From NCBI RefSeq assembly GCF_000170895.1, contig NZ_ABCS01000023.1, forward strand, positions 50,781 to 114,780: DNA of 64,000 nucleotides. Reading direction: 5' to 3'. Positions within the stretch are counted from its first letter, which is position 1, and each line of letters starts with the position of its first letter. This document shows positions 45,429 to 54,926 of the stretch, piece by piece. This DNA comes from Plesiocystis pacifica SIR-1. GTDB lineage: Bacteria; Myxococcota_A; Polyangia; Nannocystales; Nannocystaceae. The notes below the pieces were generated by a model. The model was not told where the DNA came from and made no database searches. It was given only the letters and a program-made list of their open reading frames with translations. The translations under genes and the position numbers were made by a program.

Positions 45429-46652
45429 TCAGCGGCGCTGGGGAGGCTCCGCGTCCACGCGGGGATCGTCGAGGCGCGGACCGTCCCCGGGTTGGGCGAG
45501 GCCGAGGGCCCACGCGCGAAGCGGCGCGACGAGGGCGTGGGAGCCACACACGAGCACGCAGCCCGCCTCCCCCCGCGCCCGAGTCAGCGCCTCGAGCAGC
45601 CTGGGGTCCGTGGCCGAGGGGTAGTCGCCCTCCCCCGCTCCCTCGAGGGCCACCCGCCACACCGGCGCGCCTTCGGCCTGCAAGAGCGCGAGCATGCCCG
45701 CGCCGTCTTTGTCGGGGCGGCAGCCGAACACCACGGCGCGCACGGCCTGACCGCGGGCGCGCAGGGCCGCGAGCACGGCCGCGACGGCGTCGACGTTGTG
45801 GGCGACGTCGAAGCACAGGCCGTCGATGAACTCGAGGCGTCCGGGCCAGGCGACGGCGTCGAGGGCATCGACCCCAACGCCGGGCAGGCCCAGCGCGTCG
45901 AGGGCCGCGAGCGCCATGCCAGCGTTGTGGCGTTGATGGTCGCCAGGCAGGCCCAGCGGCGCACGAGCGGTCGGGGGCGCGAGCAGGAGCGGCGCGTCTT
46001 TGTCCGCCGCGACGGCGCGGATGACTTCGGCCGCGAGCGCCTCCTGCGCGCACGTTACGGATGGCACCCCGGGCCGAATCACCGCCGCCTTTTCCCCCGC
46101 GATGGCGTCGAGGGTGTCGCCGAGCACCGCCTGGTGGTCCATGCCGATGCGCGTGATCACGGTGAGCTGGGCGTGGACGGCGGTCGTCGCGTCGTAGCGC
46201 CCCCCGAGCCCAGCCTCGAGCACGACGTGACGGCAGCCGCGAGCGACGAAGTGGCCGAGGGCGATGGCGGTGAGGACCTCGAAGAAGCTCAGGCGCTCGA
46301 GGCCCATGTCCGCCTCGCAACGGGCGATGGCGGCGAATTCCTCGCGGACGTGCGCGTCCTCGACGGCGACCCCGTCGACCTGCACGCGCTCCCCCACCCG
46401 GTGCAGGTGCGGGCTCGTGAACAGCCCCACCGGACCCTGGCCGAGCTCGCGCAGCGCGTGGGCGAGCATCGCCGAGGTCGAGCCCTTGCCGTTGGTCCCG
46501 ACGACCTGCGTGACCACGAAGGGCGGGCGCTCGCACAGCGGGCCGTGGCGCGCCTCGAGCAGCGCGACCAGGGGCTCCACGCCCAGGCGCACGCCCAGAC
46601 GCCGGCGCTCGAACAGCGCCCGGCGCCAGTCGAAGTCTTCGCTCGAGTCCAC
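45429..46652 (-). CDS. folC: Folylpolyglutamate/dihydrofolate synthase
   Basis: 407 residues from a GTG 5 bases after the accD stop. Mur-ligase-type motifs: VVGTNGKGSTSAML at about 50, TSPHLHRVGERV, EAGLGGRYDATT near 150, GDHQRHNAGMALAAL, and DVAHN near 295. The enzyme adds glutamate to dihydropteroate or folates. The accD-folC pair is a common arrangement and the spacing shows one operon. Bases before the GTG belong to accD's end, so no earlier start is sensible. Confidence 0.95.
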   Translation of the reverse strand: MDSSEDFDWRRALFERRRLGVRLGVEPLVALLEARHGPLCERPPFVVTQVVGTNGKGSTSAMLAHALRELGQGPVGLFTSPHLHRVGERVQVDGVAVEDAHVREEFAAIARCEADMGLERLSFFEVLTAIALGHFVARGCRHVVLEAGLGGRYDATTAVHAQLTVITRIGMDHQAVLGDTLDAIAGEKAAVIRPGVPSVTCAQEALAAEVIRAVAADKDAPLLLAPPTARAPLGLPGDHQRHNAGMALAALDALGLPGVGVDALDAVAWPGRLEFIDGLCFDVAHNVDAVAAVLAALRARGQAVRAVVFGCRPDKDGAGMLALLQAEGAPVWRVALEGAGEGDYPSATDPRLLEALTRARGEAGCVLVCGSHALVAPLRAWALGLAQPGDGPRLDDPRVDAEPPQRR

Positions 46653-46657
46653 CGCGC

Positions 46658-47518
46658 TCAGGCGGCCTCGCCCGAGCCCAGCAGGCGCAGCAGCTGGCCC
46701 AGGTGCTCGCGCAGCTCGAGGCGGCTGACGATGCGGTCGACCATGCCGTGGTCGATGAGGAACTCGCTGCGCTGGAAGCCCTCGGGGAGCTCCTGGCCGA
46801 TGGTCTGCTGGATGACGCGCGGACCGGCGAAGCCGATCAGGGCCTTGGGCTCGGCGACGATGAGGTCGCCGAGGAAGGCGAAGCTCGCCGCCACGCCGCC
46901 GGTGGTCGGGTGCAGCAGCACGGAGATGTAGGGCAGCCCGGCCTCGCGCAGCTTGGCCCGCGCCGCCGAGGTCTTGGCCATCTGCATCAGCGAGAGGATG
47001 CCCTCTTGCATGCGGGCGCCGCCCGAGGCCGAGAACACCAGCGCCGGGCACTGCTTTTCGAGGGCGCGCTCGAACACGCGGGTGCACTTCTCACCCACGA
47101 CCGAGCCCATGGATCCGCCCATGAATTCGAAGGCGAAGAAGCCCGCGGACACGTCGATGCCGTCGAGCTTGCCGGTGCCGCTGACGAAGGCGTCGAGGCG
47201 GCCGCTCTTTTTCTGCGCGGCGGTGATCCGGTCGACGTAGCGCTTGCTGTCGGTGAAGCCCAGGGGGTCGCCGGAGGTCAGGTCGACGTCGTGCTCGACC
47301 CAGGTGCCCTCGTCGATCATCGCCGCGATGCGCTCGCTGGTCGGCATCACATGGTGATGGCCACAGACTGGACACACTCGCAGGTTTTGGACGAGCTCCT
47401 CAGTGTAGGTGATTTCTCCACAGGAGTCGCACTTGGTCCACAAGCCTGGGGGGACCGAGATTTTGCCCCCGGACTCGGGTCGCTCGAGGGCCTCTTTTTT
47501 GCGTCGCCACCACGCCAT
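46658..47518 (-). CDS. accD: Acetyl-CoA carboxylase carboxyltransferase subunit beta
   Basis: 286 residues. The N-terminal zinc ribbon has CDSC and, 15 residues later, CPVC. The crotonase-like core shows FMGGSMGSVVGEK, SASGGARMQEG and PTTGGVAASFA. AccD transfers the carboxyl group to acetyl-CoA in the first step of fatty acid synthesis; accA is not in the window. Start ATG at 47518 fits the family. It heads a two-gene operon with folC. Confidence 0.96.
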   Translation of the reverse strand: MAWWRRKKEALERPESGGKISVPPGLWTKCDSCGEITYTEELVQNLRVCPVCGHHHVMPTSERIAAMIDEGTWVEHDVDLTSGDPLGFTDSKRYVDRITAAQKKSGRLDAFVSGTGKLDGIDVSAGFFAFEFMGGSMGSVVGEKCTRVFERALEKQCPALVFSASGGARMQEGILSLMQMAKTSAARAKLREAGLPYISVLLHPTTGGVAASFAFLGDLIVAEPKALIGFAGPRVIQQTIGQELPEGFQRSEFLIDHGMVDRIVSRLELREHLGQLLRLLGSGEAA

Positions 47519-47664
47519 GGTCTGTAATTCTCGTCCCGGTTCCCCCGGGCGGGGCTATGATCCACACGGCCCCTGCCTTCCGCAAGCACTTGGGGGCGAC
47601 CCTAGCCCCGACGATGACCCCGCGCGCGCTCACATGATGGAGCGGCAACGATTCTGCGCGCACC

Positions 47665-48387
47665 GTGAACGACGAGGACCGAGCTGTGAACCCGGCGACC
47701 AAGTCACCGAGCGATCCCTACGGACCGCTGGACGGCGGAGACCTGAGCTGGTCGCCCTCGGGGTCGAGCGGCTTCTCCGCGGATCCCTTCTCGTCTTCCG
47801 TCGAGGTCATCCCAGGCTCGACGGAGGTGCCGCCAACGGCCTTTGCGTCGATCGCCCGGGCCTTCCAGAACATCCTCGAGCGCTACAGCGGCAAGGCCAT
47901 GCGGCGCGTGGTCGGCGAGGCGGACGAGCACGGCGTCGACGGCCTCTACGTCGCCGAGGTGGTCATGCGTGAGCGAACCGTGTGGCCGGTGATGCGCAGT
48001 GAAGACCGCAACGCACTCGAGCTGGCGAGCTTGTTGATGCAGGGTTTCGCGATGTTGCCGAGCTCGATCTACATGCAGGTCCCGGGGGCGGGCATGGACG
48101 TGCTCATCGATCGCGCGCTGCACTCGACCGCTTCGTGGGCGCGGCCGCAGCTCGTCGGCCCCCTCAAGCGCGAGTACATGGCGCTGCTCGAGGAGTACGC
48201 CGAGCGCCTGCGCCCCACCCTCGAGGCCAAGCTCGCAGCGGGGGGCGCGGTCATCTCCGACGAGCTCGTCGATCGGCCGGCGATCACGCTGACGTTGATG
48301 GACGAATTCGAGACCTGGCTGCGGACCGCGGACCGCGTCGAGAAGCGCCGCTTCATGCTCGCCGTGCTCGAGCGTTTGTTCGGCTGA
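47665..48387 (+). CDS. Conserved soluble protein of unknown function
   Basis: 240 residues from a GTG. The first 55 residues are Ser/Pro/Gly-rich and look disordered. From residue 58 on there are amphipathic helices: IARAFQNILERYSGKAMRRVVGEA, LELASLLMQGFAMLP, YMALLEEYAERLRPTLEAKLA and ETWLRTADRVEKRRFMLAVLERLF. No signal, membrane span or catalytic motif is seen. It lies 67 bases upstream of purM, in the same direction. Confidence 0.65.
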   Translation: MNDEDRAVNPATKSPSDPYGPLDGGDLSWSPSGSSGFSADPFSSSVEVIPGSTEVPPTAFASIARAFQNILERYSGKAMRRVVGEADEHGVDGLYVAEVVMRERTVWPVMRSEDRNALELASLLMQGFAMLPSSIYMQVPGAGMDVLIDRALHSTASWARPQLVGPLKREYMALLEEYAERLRPTLEAKLAAGGAVISDELVDRPAITLTLMDEFETWLRTADRVEKRRFMLAVLERLFG

Positions 48388-48454
48388 GAAGAGCCTCGAG
48401 ACGCGTCTCCGAGCGCTTGCGGCCCCTCCCCCGCCCTGGTATTGGCCGCCGGTC

Positions 48455-49528
48455 ATGAGCGAGGACCAGCTGACCTACGCGAGCGCAGGCGTCGACATCG
48501 AGGCCGGCAACGAGGCCGTGCGGCGGATCAAGGCGATGGTCGAGACCACGCGCCAGCCCGAACAGCTCGACGGTCTGGGCGGCTTCGCGGGGCTCATGGC
48601 CCTGCCAGGCGGCTTGGCCGAGCCGGTGCTCGTCTCGTGCACCGACGGCGTCGGCACCAAGATCCTCGTCGCCATCGCCATGGACCGCCACGCGACCGTC
48701 GGCATCGACCTGGTCGCCATGAACGTCAACGACCTGCTGTGCACCGGCGGGCGCCCGCTCTTCGTGCTCGACTACGTGGCCACGGGGCGCCTCGAGCCCG
48801 GCAAGATCGAGCAGATCGTCGCGGGCGTGGTCGCGGGCTGTCGCCAGTCGAACTGCGCGCTGATCGGGGGGGAGACCGCCGAGCTCCCGGGCATGTACGC
48901 CGACGGCCACTACGACCTGGCGGCGACGGCCGTGGGCGTCGTCGACAAGGCCTCCATCTGGGCGCCGAGCCGCACCCAGGCCGGCGACGTGATCCTGGGT
49001 CTCGCGTCCTCGGGGCTGCACAGCAACGGCTACTCCCTGGCCCGCAAGGCCCTGCTCAGCCCCGAGCACGGGGCCATGACGCTCGACGACCCCCTGCCCG
49101 GCAGCGGCGGCAGCGTGGGCGAGGCCCTGCTCGAGCCCACGCGCATCTACGAGCCGGCCTTCGCGGCCCTGCGCGCCCTCGAAGGCGCGGCGGTTCGGTC
49201 GGCGGCGCACATCACCGGCGGCGGGCTCATCGAGAACCCCCCCCGGGCCTACGGCGAGCAGCTGTGCGCCGAGATCGACCTGAGCGCGGTCGAGGTGCCG
49301 GCGGTGCTCCGGGCCATCGCCGAGGTCGGGGTCGCCCGCAACGAGCTGCTCAAGACCTTCAACTGCGGCGTCGGCATGCTCTTGTTCGTCGACCCCGAGC
49401 GCGTCGACGAGGTCTCGACGGCCTGCGAGGGCGCCGGGCAGCCGGTCGCGCGCCTGGGCCAGGTGGTCGCGCGGGACAGCGCCAGCGGCGACGCCGTTCG
49501 GATCCGCGGCGGTCTCGGCCAGGGCTGA
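48455..49528 (+). CDS. purM: Phosphoribosylformylglycinamidine cyclo-ligase (AIR synthetase)
   Basis: 357 residues. Motifs of the PurM superfamily in order: VSCTDGVGTKILVAI near 62, DLVAMNVNDLLCTGGRPLF near 88, GGETAELPGMY near 140, GLASSGLHSNGYSLAR near 180, and AHITGGGLIENPPR near 250. It performs the fifth step of purine synthesis. The length is typical. The nearest neighbours are not purine genes. Confidence 0.97.
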   Translation: MSEDQLTYASAGVDIEAGNEAVRRIKAMVETTRQPEQLDGLGGFAGLMALPGGLAEPVLVSCTDGVGTKILVAIAMDRHATVGIDLVAMNVNDLLCTGGRPLFVLDYVATGRLEPGKIEQIVAGVVAGCRQSNCALIGGETAELPGMYADGHYDLAATAVGVVDKASIWAPSRTQAGDVILGLASSGLHSNGYSLARKALLSPEHGAMTLDDPLPGSGGSVGEALLEPTRIYEPAFAALRALEGAAVRSAAHITGGGLIENPPRAYGEQLCAEIDLSAVEVPAVLRAIAEVGVARNELLKTFNCGVGMLLFVDPERVDEVSTACEGAGQPVARLGQVVARDSASGDAVRIRGGLGQG

Positions 49529-49570
49529 CTTCACCCAGATCGAGCCAGGCCGGCGCCCGTATGCTCGCGC

Positions 49571-50845
49571 GTGCTCGCCCACGCCGCGCTGTTCGCCGTC
49601 CTCGCCTGTCCGCCGAGTAGCCTCGAGCCGCCGGCCGAGGACGCCTTCATCGCCGGCCCTTCGTGGTTCTGGGCGACTCCCGAGTCTCCGGCGGAGCTGC
49701 CCGAGCGCGAAGCCTTCCCGCTGCCGCTCCCGACCGAATTCATGACCCAGGGGCGCGAGGCTGCCTGGGAGGCGCTGTTCGAGGCGCACATGGACGGGCG
49801 CGTCGAGTCTCCAGAGGTCCGGGCGAGCGCCGCGCACTGGCTCGGTTGGGCGCTCGCGGACAGCCTCGGTCTGGCCAATCGCGCCCACGCGCAGCTCGTC
49901 CTCGCCCTGAGCGCGGAGGCCCTCGAACCCGCGGCGTTTTCATGGTGGTGGCGGTCGAGCTCGGGGAGGCCTGGACGCCTCGACGCCCTCCTCGACACCT
50001 GGGAGCGAACCGAGCCCGCGGCCTCCCCTTCGGCCCGGGCCCTGCTCGCGCGGGCCGTCGCCCTCGAGCTGTGGAGGCGCTCTTGCCCCGCGCGGACGCT
50101 CGGCCCCGATCGCAGCTGCGCCACCGCGGACGGCCTCCCGCTGCGCCGAGACCCCGTGGCCGTCGAGCGTGCGCGGGCGTGGACCGAGCTGGCGAGGACG
50201 CTGGATGACCCGGGCCCGCTGTCGGCAGCGCTCGAGCTGGCAGCCGCGACGCCCGACTACGAAGCTCTGCTCGCGGCGAGGATGCCGGAAGAGCTGGCCT
50301 GGGAGGTCGAGGAGTGGCGCGCCGACTCTGGCGTCCCGGAGTGGGAGGCGCTCTACCTCCGACAGCGCGAGCGCGGTGAGGTCCATCGTAGCCTCCTCCG
50401 CGCCACCGTGAGCAGCGCCTTCGCGTGCTCCGAGAGCGTGGCCGAGCGGGATACACGGGCGCTCGAGAACGGTCCGGAGCTGTCCGCCGTGGTCGCGCTC
50501 CGTCGCGCGCGGCTGCTGCTCCACCTCGTCGAGCTCGCGTTCCCGTCGAGCACCCGGGAGCACCGGAGGCTCGAGCGCGAGGACGCCGAGTCCAGGGCTC
50601 GGACGGGTCGTTGGGCGCGGTCGTGGACGCACCCGCCCGACGAGCCGTGGACCGAGCTGGCCGTCCGCGAGCTCGAGCGCTGCGTCGCCGGGCCCGTCCG
50701 CGAACTGGCGGTCCTCGACGCTTGCCACGAGCGCCTCGCGTCTTTGGGCGGCGAGGGCGACGTGCAGGCCGAGATCATCCCAAAGCCCACGCTGAGCATG
50801 CAACTCGCCGGGGTGCAGGAGCTTCAGCGCGAGGTCCGGCCGTAG
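49571..50845 (+). CDS. Putative lipoprotein of unknown function
   Basis: 424 residues from a GTG. A very short signal with lipobox (LFAVLAC). The mature part is rich in Ala, Glu, Arg and Leu, with helical repeats that could be TPR-like (WEALFEAHMDGRVESPEVRASAAHWLGWAL is read as two helices, each under 20 residues). CPARTLGPDRSC and two further Cys are present. No family recognised. Its 3' end overlaps the 3' end of the opposing kinase gene by 22 bases. Confidence 0.6.
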   Translation: MLAHAALFAVLACPPSSLEPPAEDAFIAGPSWFWATPESPAELPEREAFPLPLPTEFMTQGREAAWEALFEAHMDGRVESPEVRASAAHWLGWALADSLGLANRAHAQLVLALSAEALEPAAFSWWWRSSSGRPGRLDALLDTWERTEPAASPSARALLARAVALELWRRSCPARTLGPDRSCATADGLPLRRDPVAVERARAWTELARTLDDPGPLSAALELAAATPDYEALLAARMPEELAWEVEEWRADSGVPEWEALYLRQRERGEVHRSLLRATVSSAFACSESVAERDTRALENGPELSAVVALRRARLLLHLVELAFPSSTREHRRLEREDAESRARTGRWARSWTHPPDEPWTELAVRELERCVAGPVRELAVLDACHERLASLGGEGDVQAEIIPKPTLSMQLAGVQELQREVRP

Positions 50846-53800
50846 CCGACGGAGGCCTCTTCGGCTTCGATGGCGGCCACGCCCGCGCCGTGCCCCCACT
50901 GCTGGTGCGCCTCCTTGGCCCCGTCGAGGGCCCCGCGGGCGAGCACGGCGTTGCCGCGGGCCAGAGCCAGCTTGCCGAGGCGGTGGGACGCCAGCGCGCG
51001 CAGGAACAGGACCCCGTGGCGCTGGGCGTGGTCGATGGCCTGCTCGTAGAGCTCGATGGCGTCCCGGGGGCGCCCGCGCGCGGCGGTCCGCTCGGCGTCG
51101 ATCATGATCTCGACGGCGCCGTAGGTCTCGGGGCACAGGCGGGCCCACTTGCGAGCGACGCGGCGGTGGGTCCGGACCCGGGCCGAGGCCCCCTGGGCGC
51201 CGCTGGACAGCATGATGACGGCGACGCAGGCGAACATCGGCGCCGTGGGCATGGGCCCGAAGGCGCGGCCGTAGTTGGGCGGGACCCGGGCCATGGCGGC
51301 GCGCCCGGCCACGAGGTCGCCCCGGGCGACGGCGAAGATGGCCTCGATGGCGGCCAGCAGCCCGCGGGACAGCTCGTTGATGTCGGGGTGCTCGAAGTCC
51401 ACGGTGGGCCGGGGCTTCGAGGGGTCGATGGCGGCCTCGAGCATGGCCGCGAAGGGCTGGAGGAAGCCCCGGGCCAGGGTCACCTCCCACTGCCCCGAGG
51501 CGCCCCGGGCCGACTCGACCAGGGCCAGGAGCTTGGGCAGCGGGGTCGCCGGGAACAACCCGACGCTCGAAGTCCCGGCGGCGACCTCGACCAGGGGCTG
51601 CGGCGCGGCCCGACGCAGCTCGTCGAAGCTGGTCAGGATCTGCGGCCCGACCTCGCGCAGCGGGTACAAGATCGCCAGGAGCAGCGACAGCCAGCCCTCG
51701 AGGCCGTGGCTCACGGGCACCCGCAGCTGCGGGTTCGAGAGCGAGCGACGCACGAGCTCGGCCATGGCCCGGGCCTGCTCGACGCGCCCGATGACCGTGG
51801 CGCTGAGGGCCCAGCGGACCAGCACCGTGCCCATGCTCTCGTGCGCGCCGTGGCGGGCGAGCAGCCGCCCGTACTGCCCGTAGGCCCAGATGCTCAGCTT
51901 GGGATCGATGAACACCGGGGTCTGGGCGAGGGTGCCGACGACGTTGAGCAGCACCCGGGCCTGCTCGCTGGCGTCCTTGGTCGTCGCGTCCGTCGCATCC
52001 GTCTCGGTGAGGGCTTGGCTGCGGCTACTGGAGAGTCCCGCCGGGCTGGCCAGGACGAGCTCGCTGGCCTCGAGCATCCCGGAGCGTCGCAGGGCCCGCC
52101 AGCCCAGGGCGTAGCTCGACAGCGAGCGCAGCAGGGTCATCCGCGGGACCCGAAAGCCGAGGCGCCGGGCCGCGGCGATGGCCGGCTCGACGCCCTGCTC
52201 CCACGCACCGATCAGCATCAGGCGGGAGTTGTGCCAGTCGAGGACCTCGCTGAGGGTCACGGCGTCGAGCTCCCAGGACATCAGCTCCCGGCACAGCGCC
52301 ATGGCGCGGTCGGGATCGAGGGCGAACTCGGCCTGGGCGAGGTCGAAGAGCAGCGCGGCGCTGTCCGGGTCTCGGCCCCGGGCGGCCGCCTCGAGCCAGT
52401 CCGCGCTCGACTCGTGGGCGCAGCGAAGGTAGCGGCGCGCGGCGTGCCAGGCCCCGGTCTCGAGGCTGTGCCGACCTGCCTGGTGCTCGAGCCGGACCAG
52501 GGCCCGGCGGGCGTCCTCGTCGAGCTCGGGGGCGTCGAACTCGAGGGCGGCGGCGAGGTGATCGGCGGCCAGGAAGAGCGTCGGCGAGTAGGCGAAGCCA
52601 GGCTCTCCGTCGCCGCCTTCGACTCGCTCGAGGCGCTCGCGCAGGGCCTGACCCAGGCGCCAGTGCAGCGCCCCGCGGGTCTGCGCGTCGAGGCGGGCGA
52701 TGGCGACCTCGCGGACCCGATCGTGGGCCAGCTCGACCTGCGTCGTGCCCTCGAGCTCCGCGCGGAGGAGCAAGCCCTGCTCCGCCAGGCGCTCGATCAC
52801 GGTCGCGTCGACCTCCGGGTTCAGGGCGAGGGCGAGGGCGCTCTCCATGGGCCCGCCGTACACGGCGATGAGCTCGAGCAAGGCCCGCTCGGGCTTGCTC
52901 AGCTCGAACAGCCGGCGGGCGACGATGATGTCGAGGTCCTCCTCGGAGTCGTGGGTCGAGACCTCGCGGCGGTGCGCGAGCTGGGTGATGTAAAAGGGAA
53001 TGCCCTGGGCCCGCATGGCGATGGCCTCGGCCTGGGCGGCGGCCTCCTTCGGGCGCGCCGTGTCCCCTCCTGCTCCTGCTCCCGCACTGGGCCTCGCGCC
53101 GGTCTCCTCGGGCTCGAGCAGGTGCTCGGCGAGCTCGCGGGCGGCCGCGAAGGACAGGCGCTCGAGCGCGACGTGGCGCGCCGCCGGGCCCGACAGGCGC
53201 GAGGACTGGCTGAGCTCGGCCAGGGCTGGGGTCGGCGCCAGCCCGCCCTTGCCCTCGCTGCGGTAGGACAGGAGCATGACGAGCCCGCTCGCCTGGGCGT
53301 CTTCGCTGGGCGCCGCGAGCACCTCGAGCAGCGCGATGGTGTCGTGGTCGGCCCACTGCAGGTCGTCGACGTGGACCACCAGCGGCGCTTCGTTGGCGGC
53401 GGCGAGGGTGCGCAGCAGCTGGGCCAGGGACGCGGCGCCGAGGCGGCGCTGCTCGGGGGGCTCGAGGGTCCGCGCGGCCCGGGGCGGCCACAGCTCGTCG
53501 AGCACGGGGAACATGCGCGCGAGCACGTCGGCGTCCCGGGGCTCGAGGGGGTCGCGGCGCTCGACCGGGAGCTGACGCAGGTAGGCCGAGAGCGCGTCGA
53601 CGACGGCGTCCAGGCCCTTGTAGGGGACGACCTCGCGCTGGCGACAGCGCCCGCGCAGGACCACGCCCCCCGCGTCGCGCATGCGCGCGCAGGCGTGGAG
53701 GATCAGCCGGGACTTGCCGTGCCCGCTGGGCCCGTGCACGTGGACGATGGTCGGCTCGGGGCCGCCTCTGCTCGCTTCGTTGAAGGCTTCGGCGAGGGCC

Positions 53801-54798
53801 TCGAGCTCGCGGGTGCGGCCGACGAAGGGGGCGCGGCTGGGGTCCCCGGGGGGTCGCAACACCTCGCGCAGCTCGACGCTCAGCCGAGCCCGGGCTGCGG
53901 CGGCGCTGGGTCGGGCCTCGGGCTCGCGGGCCAGCAACGCGCGACACAGCGCGCGCAGCTCCTCGGGCACCTCGGGCCCGGGATCGGGCGCGGGCGCGGT
54001 CTGCTTGTCGAGCAGCAGCTGCATGGCCGTCCCCACAAAGGGAGGCTCGCCCCGCAGGCTCTCGTAGAGCATCACGCCGACGGCGTAGAGGTCGGCGGCG
54101 GGGCCAACCCCGCGCCCCATGGCCTGCTCCGGCGCCATGTAGCGGGGCGTGCCGAGCAGCTGGCCGTCTCGGGTGACCCCGACCCCGACCTCGACCTCCT
54201 CGGAGGCCGCGACCAGGCCAAAGTCGAGGACCACCGCCCTCCCCTCCGCGCTCAGCAGGACGTTGGCGGGCTTGAGGTCGCGGTGGACGTAGCCGCGGGC
54301 GTGGAGGAAGGCGACGGCGTCGAGGAGCTGGCCGAGGGCGGCGCGGAGCCGGTCGAGGTCCGGGAGCTCGCCGACCGAAAGATCCGGGCGCAGGCGGGCC
54401 ACGAAGGGCTCGCCGTCGATGAGCTCCATGGTGAAGAAGGCCGGCAAGTCGGCGCGCACGACGAGCTCGCGGAGCTCGACGAGGTTGGGGTGGCTGACGT
54501 CGGCGAGCGTTCGGAACTCTCGCTTGAAGCGATACAGCCGGGTCGCCGCGGCCTCGGACAGGAGCTTGAGCGCGACCTCGTCTCCGCTGGGCTCGTGGCG
54601 CGCCGCGAACACCTCGCCCATGCCGCCCGACCCGAGGCGACGCAGCAAGGTGTAGGCCCCGAGGCGCGAGCGCGGCTCGTCGGGGCCGAGGCGCGGGCCT
54701 CGGGGCTCGGAGGCCGCGGACTCCGCGGAGGACTCGACGGACTCGAGCGCATCGGCGAGGCCGATCACCGTGTCGTCGCCTGCGAGTCCGTCGCCCAT
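50824..54798 (-). CDS. Ser/Thr protein kinase fused to an AAA-type ATPase and helical-repeat module
   Basis: About 1324 residues from the ATG at 54798; an ATG at 54879 would add 27 residues but leave only 47 bases for two divergent promoters. Kinase domain first: GSGGMGEVF, VALKLL, HRDLKPANVLL, DFGLVAA and GTPRYMAPEQ. Then a P loop, GPSGHGKSRLILHA, opening an AAA-16/MalT-type ATPase with VHVDDLQWAD (Walker B). The last 600 residues are helical TPR-like repeats (ALCRELMSWELDAVTLSEV type). Such kinase-STAND ATPases integrate signals in myxobacteria. No membrane span. Substrate unknown. Confidence 0.9.
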   Translation of the reverse strand: MGDGLAGDDTVIGLADALESVESSAESAASEPRGPRLGPDEPRSRLGAYTLLRRLGSGGMGEVFAARHEPSGDEVALKLLSEAAATRLYRFKREFRTLADVSHPNLVELRELVVRADLPAFFTMELIDGEPFVARLRPDLSVGELPDLDRLRAALGQLLDAVAFLHARGYVHRDLKPANVLLSAEGRAVVLDFGLVAASEEVEVGVGVTRDGQLLGTPRYMAPEQAMGRGVGPAADLYAVGVMLYESLRGEPPFVGTAMQLLLDKQTAPAPDPGPEVPEELRALCRALLAREPEARPSAAAARARLSVELREVLRPPGDPSRAPFVGRTRELEALAEAFNEASRGGPEPTIVHVHGPSGHGKSRLILHACARMRDAGGVVLRGRCRQREVVPYKGLDAVVDALSAYLRQLPVERRDPLEPRDADVLARMFPVLDELWPPRAARTLEPPEQRRLGAASLAQLLRTLAAANEAPLVVHVDDLQWADHDTIALLEVLAAPSEDAQASGLVMLLSYRSEGKGGLAPTPALAELSQSSRLSGPAARHVALERLSFAAARELAEHLLEPEETGARPSAGAGAGGDTARPKEAAAQAEAIAMRAQGIPFYITQLAHRREVSTHDSEEDLDIIVARRLFELSKPERALLELIAVYGGPMESALALALNPEVDATVIERLAEQGLLLRAELEGTTQVELAHDRVREVAIARLDAQTRGALHWRLGQALRERLERVEGGDGEPGFAYSPTLFLAADHLAAALEFDAPELDEDARRALVRLEHQAGRHSLETGAWHAARRYLRCAHESSADWLEAAARGRDPDSAALLFDLAQAEFALDPDRAMALCRELMSWELDAVTLSEVLDWHNSRLMLIGAWEQGVEPAIAAARRLGFRVPRMTLLRSLSSYALGWRALRRSGMLEASELVLASPAGLSSSRSQALTETDATDATTKDASEQARVLLNVVGTLAQTPVFIDPKLSIWAYGQYGRLLARHGAHESMGTVLVRWALSATVIGRVEQARAMAELVRRSLSNPQLRVPVSHGLEGWLSLLLAILYPLREVGPQILTSFDELRRAAPQPLVEVAAGTSSVGLFPATPLPKLLALVESARGASGQWEVTLARGFLQPFAAMLEAAIDPSKPRPTVDFEHPDINELSRGLLAAIEAIFAVARGDLVAGRAAMARVPPNYGRAFGPMPTAPMFACVAVIMLSSGAQGASARVRTHRRVARKWARLCPETYGAVEIMIDAERTAARGRPRDAIELYEQAIDHAQRHGVLFLRALASHRLGKLALARGNAVLARGALDGAKEAHQQWGHGAGVAAIEAEEASVGYGRTSR

Positions 54799-54926
54799 CG
54801 GGGCAAAGGTAGCCTGTTCCTCCGGGAGCTCCCAGGAACCCGTGTCGAAGCTGCGGGACCCTCGCACGGCCCGCGCCATGGTGGCGCTCGTCGGAGGCCG
54901 CGCTCGGCCTGCTAAGCTACGGGGGC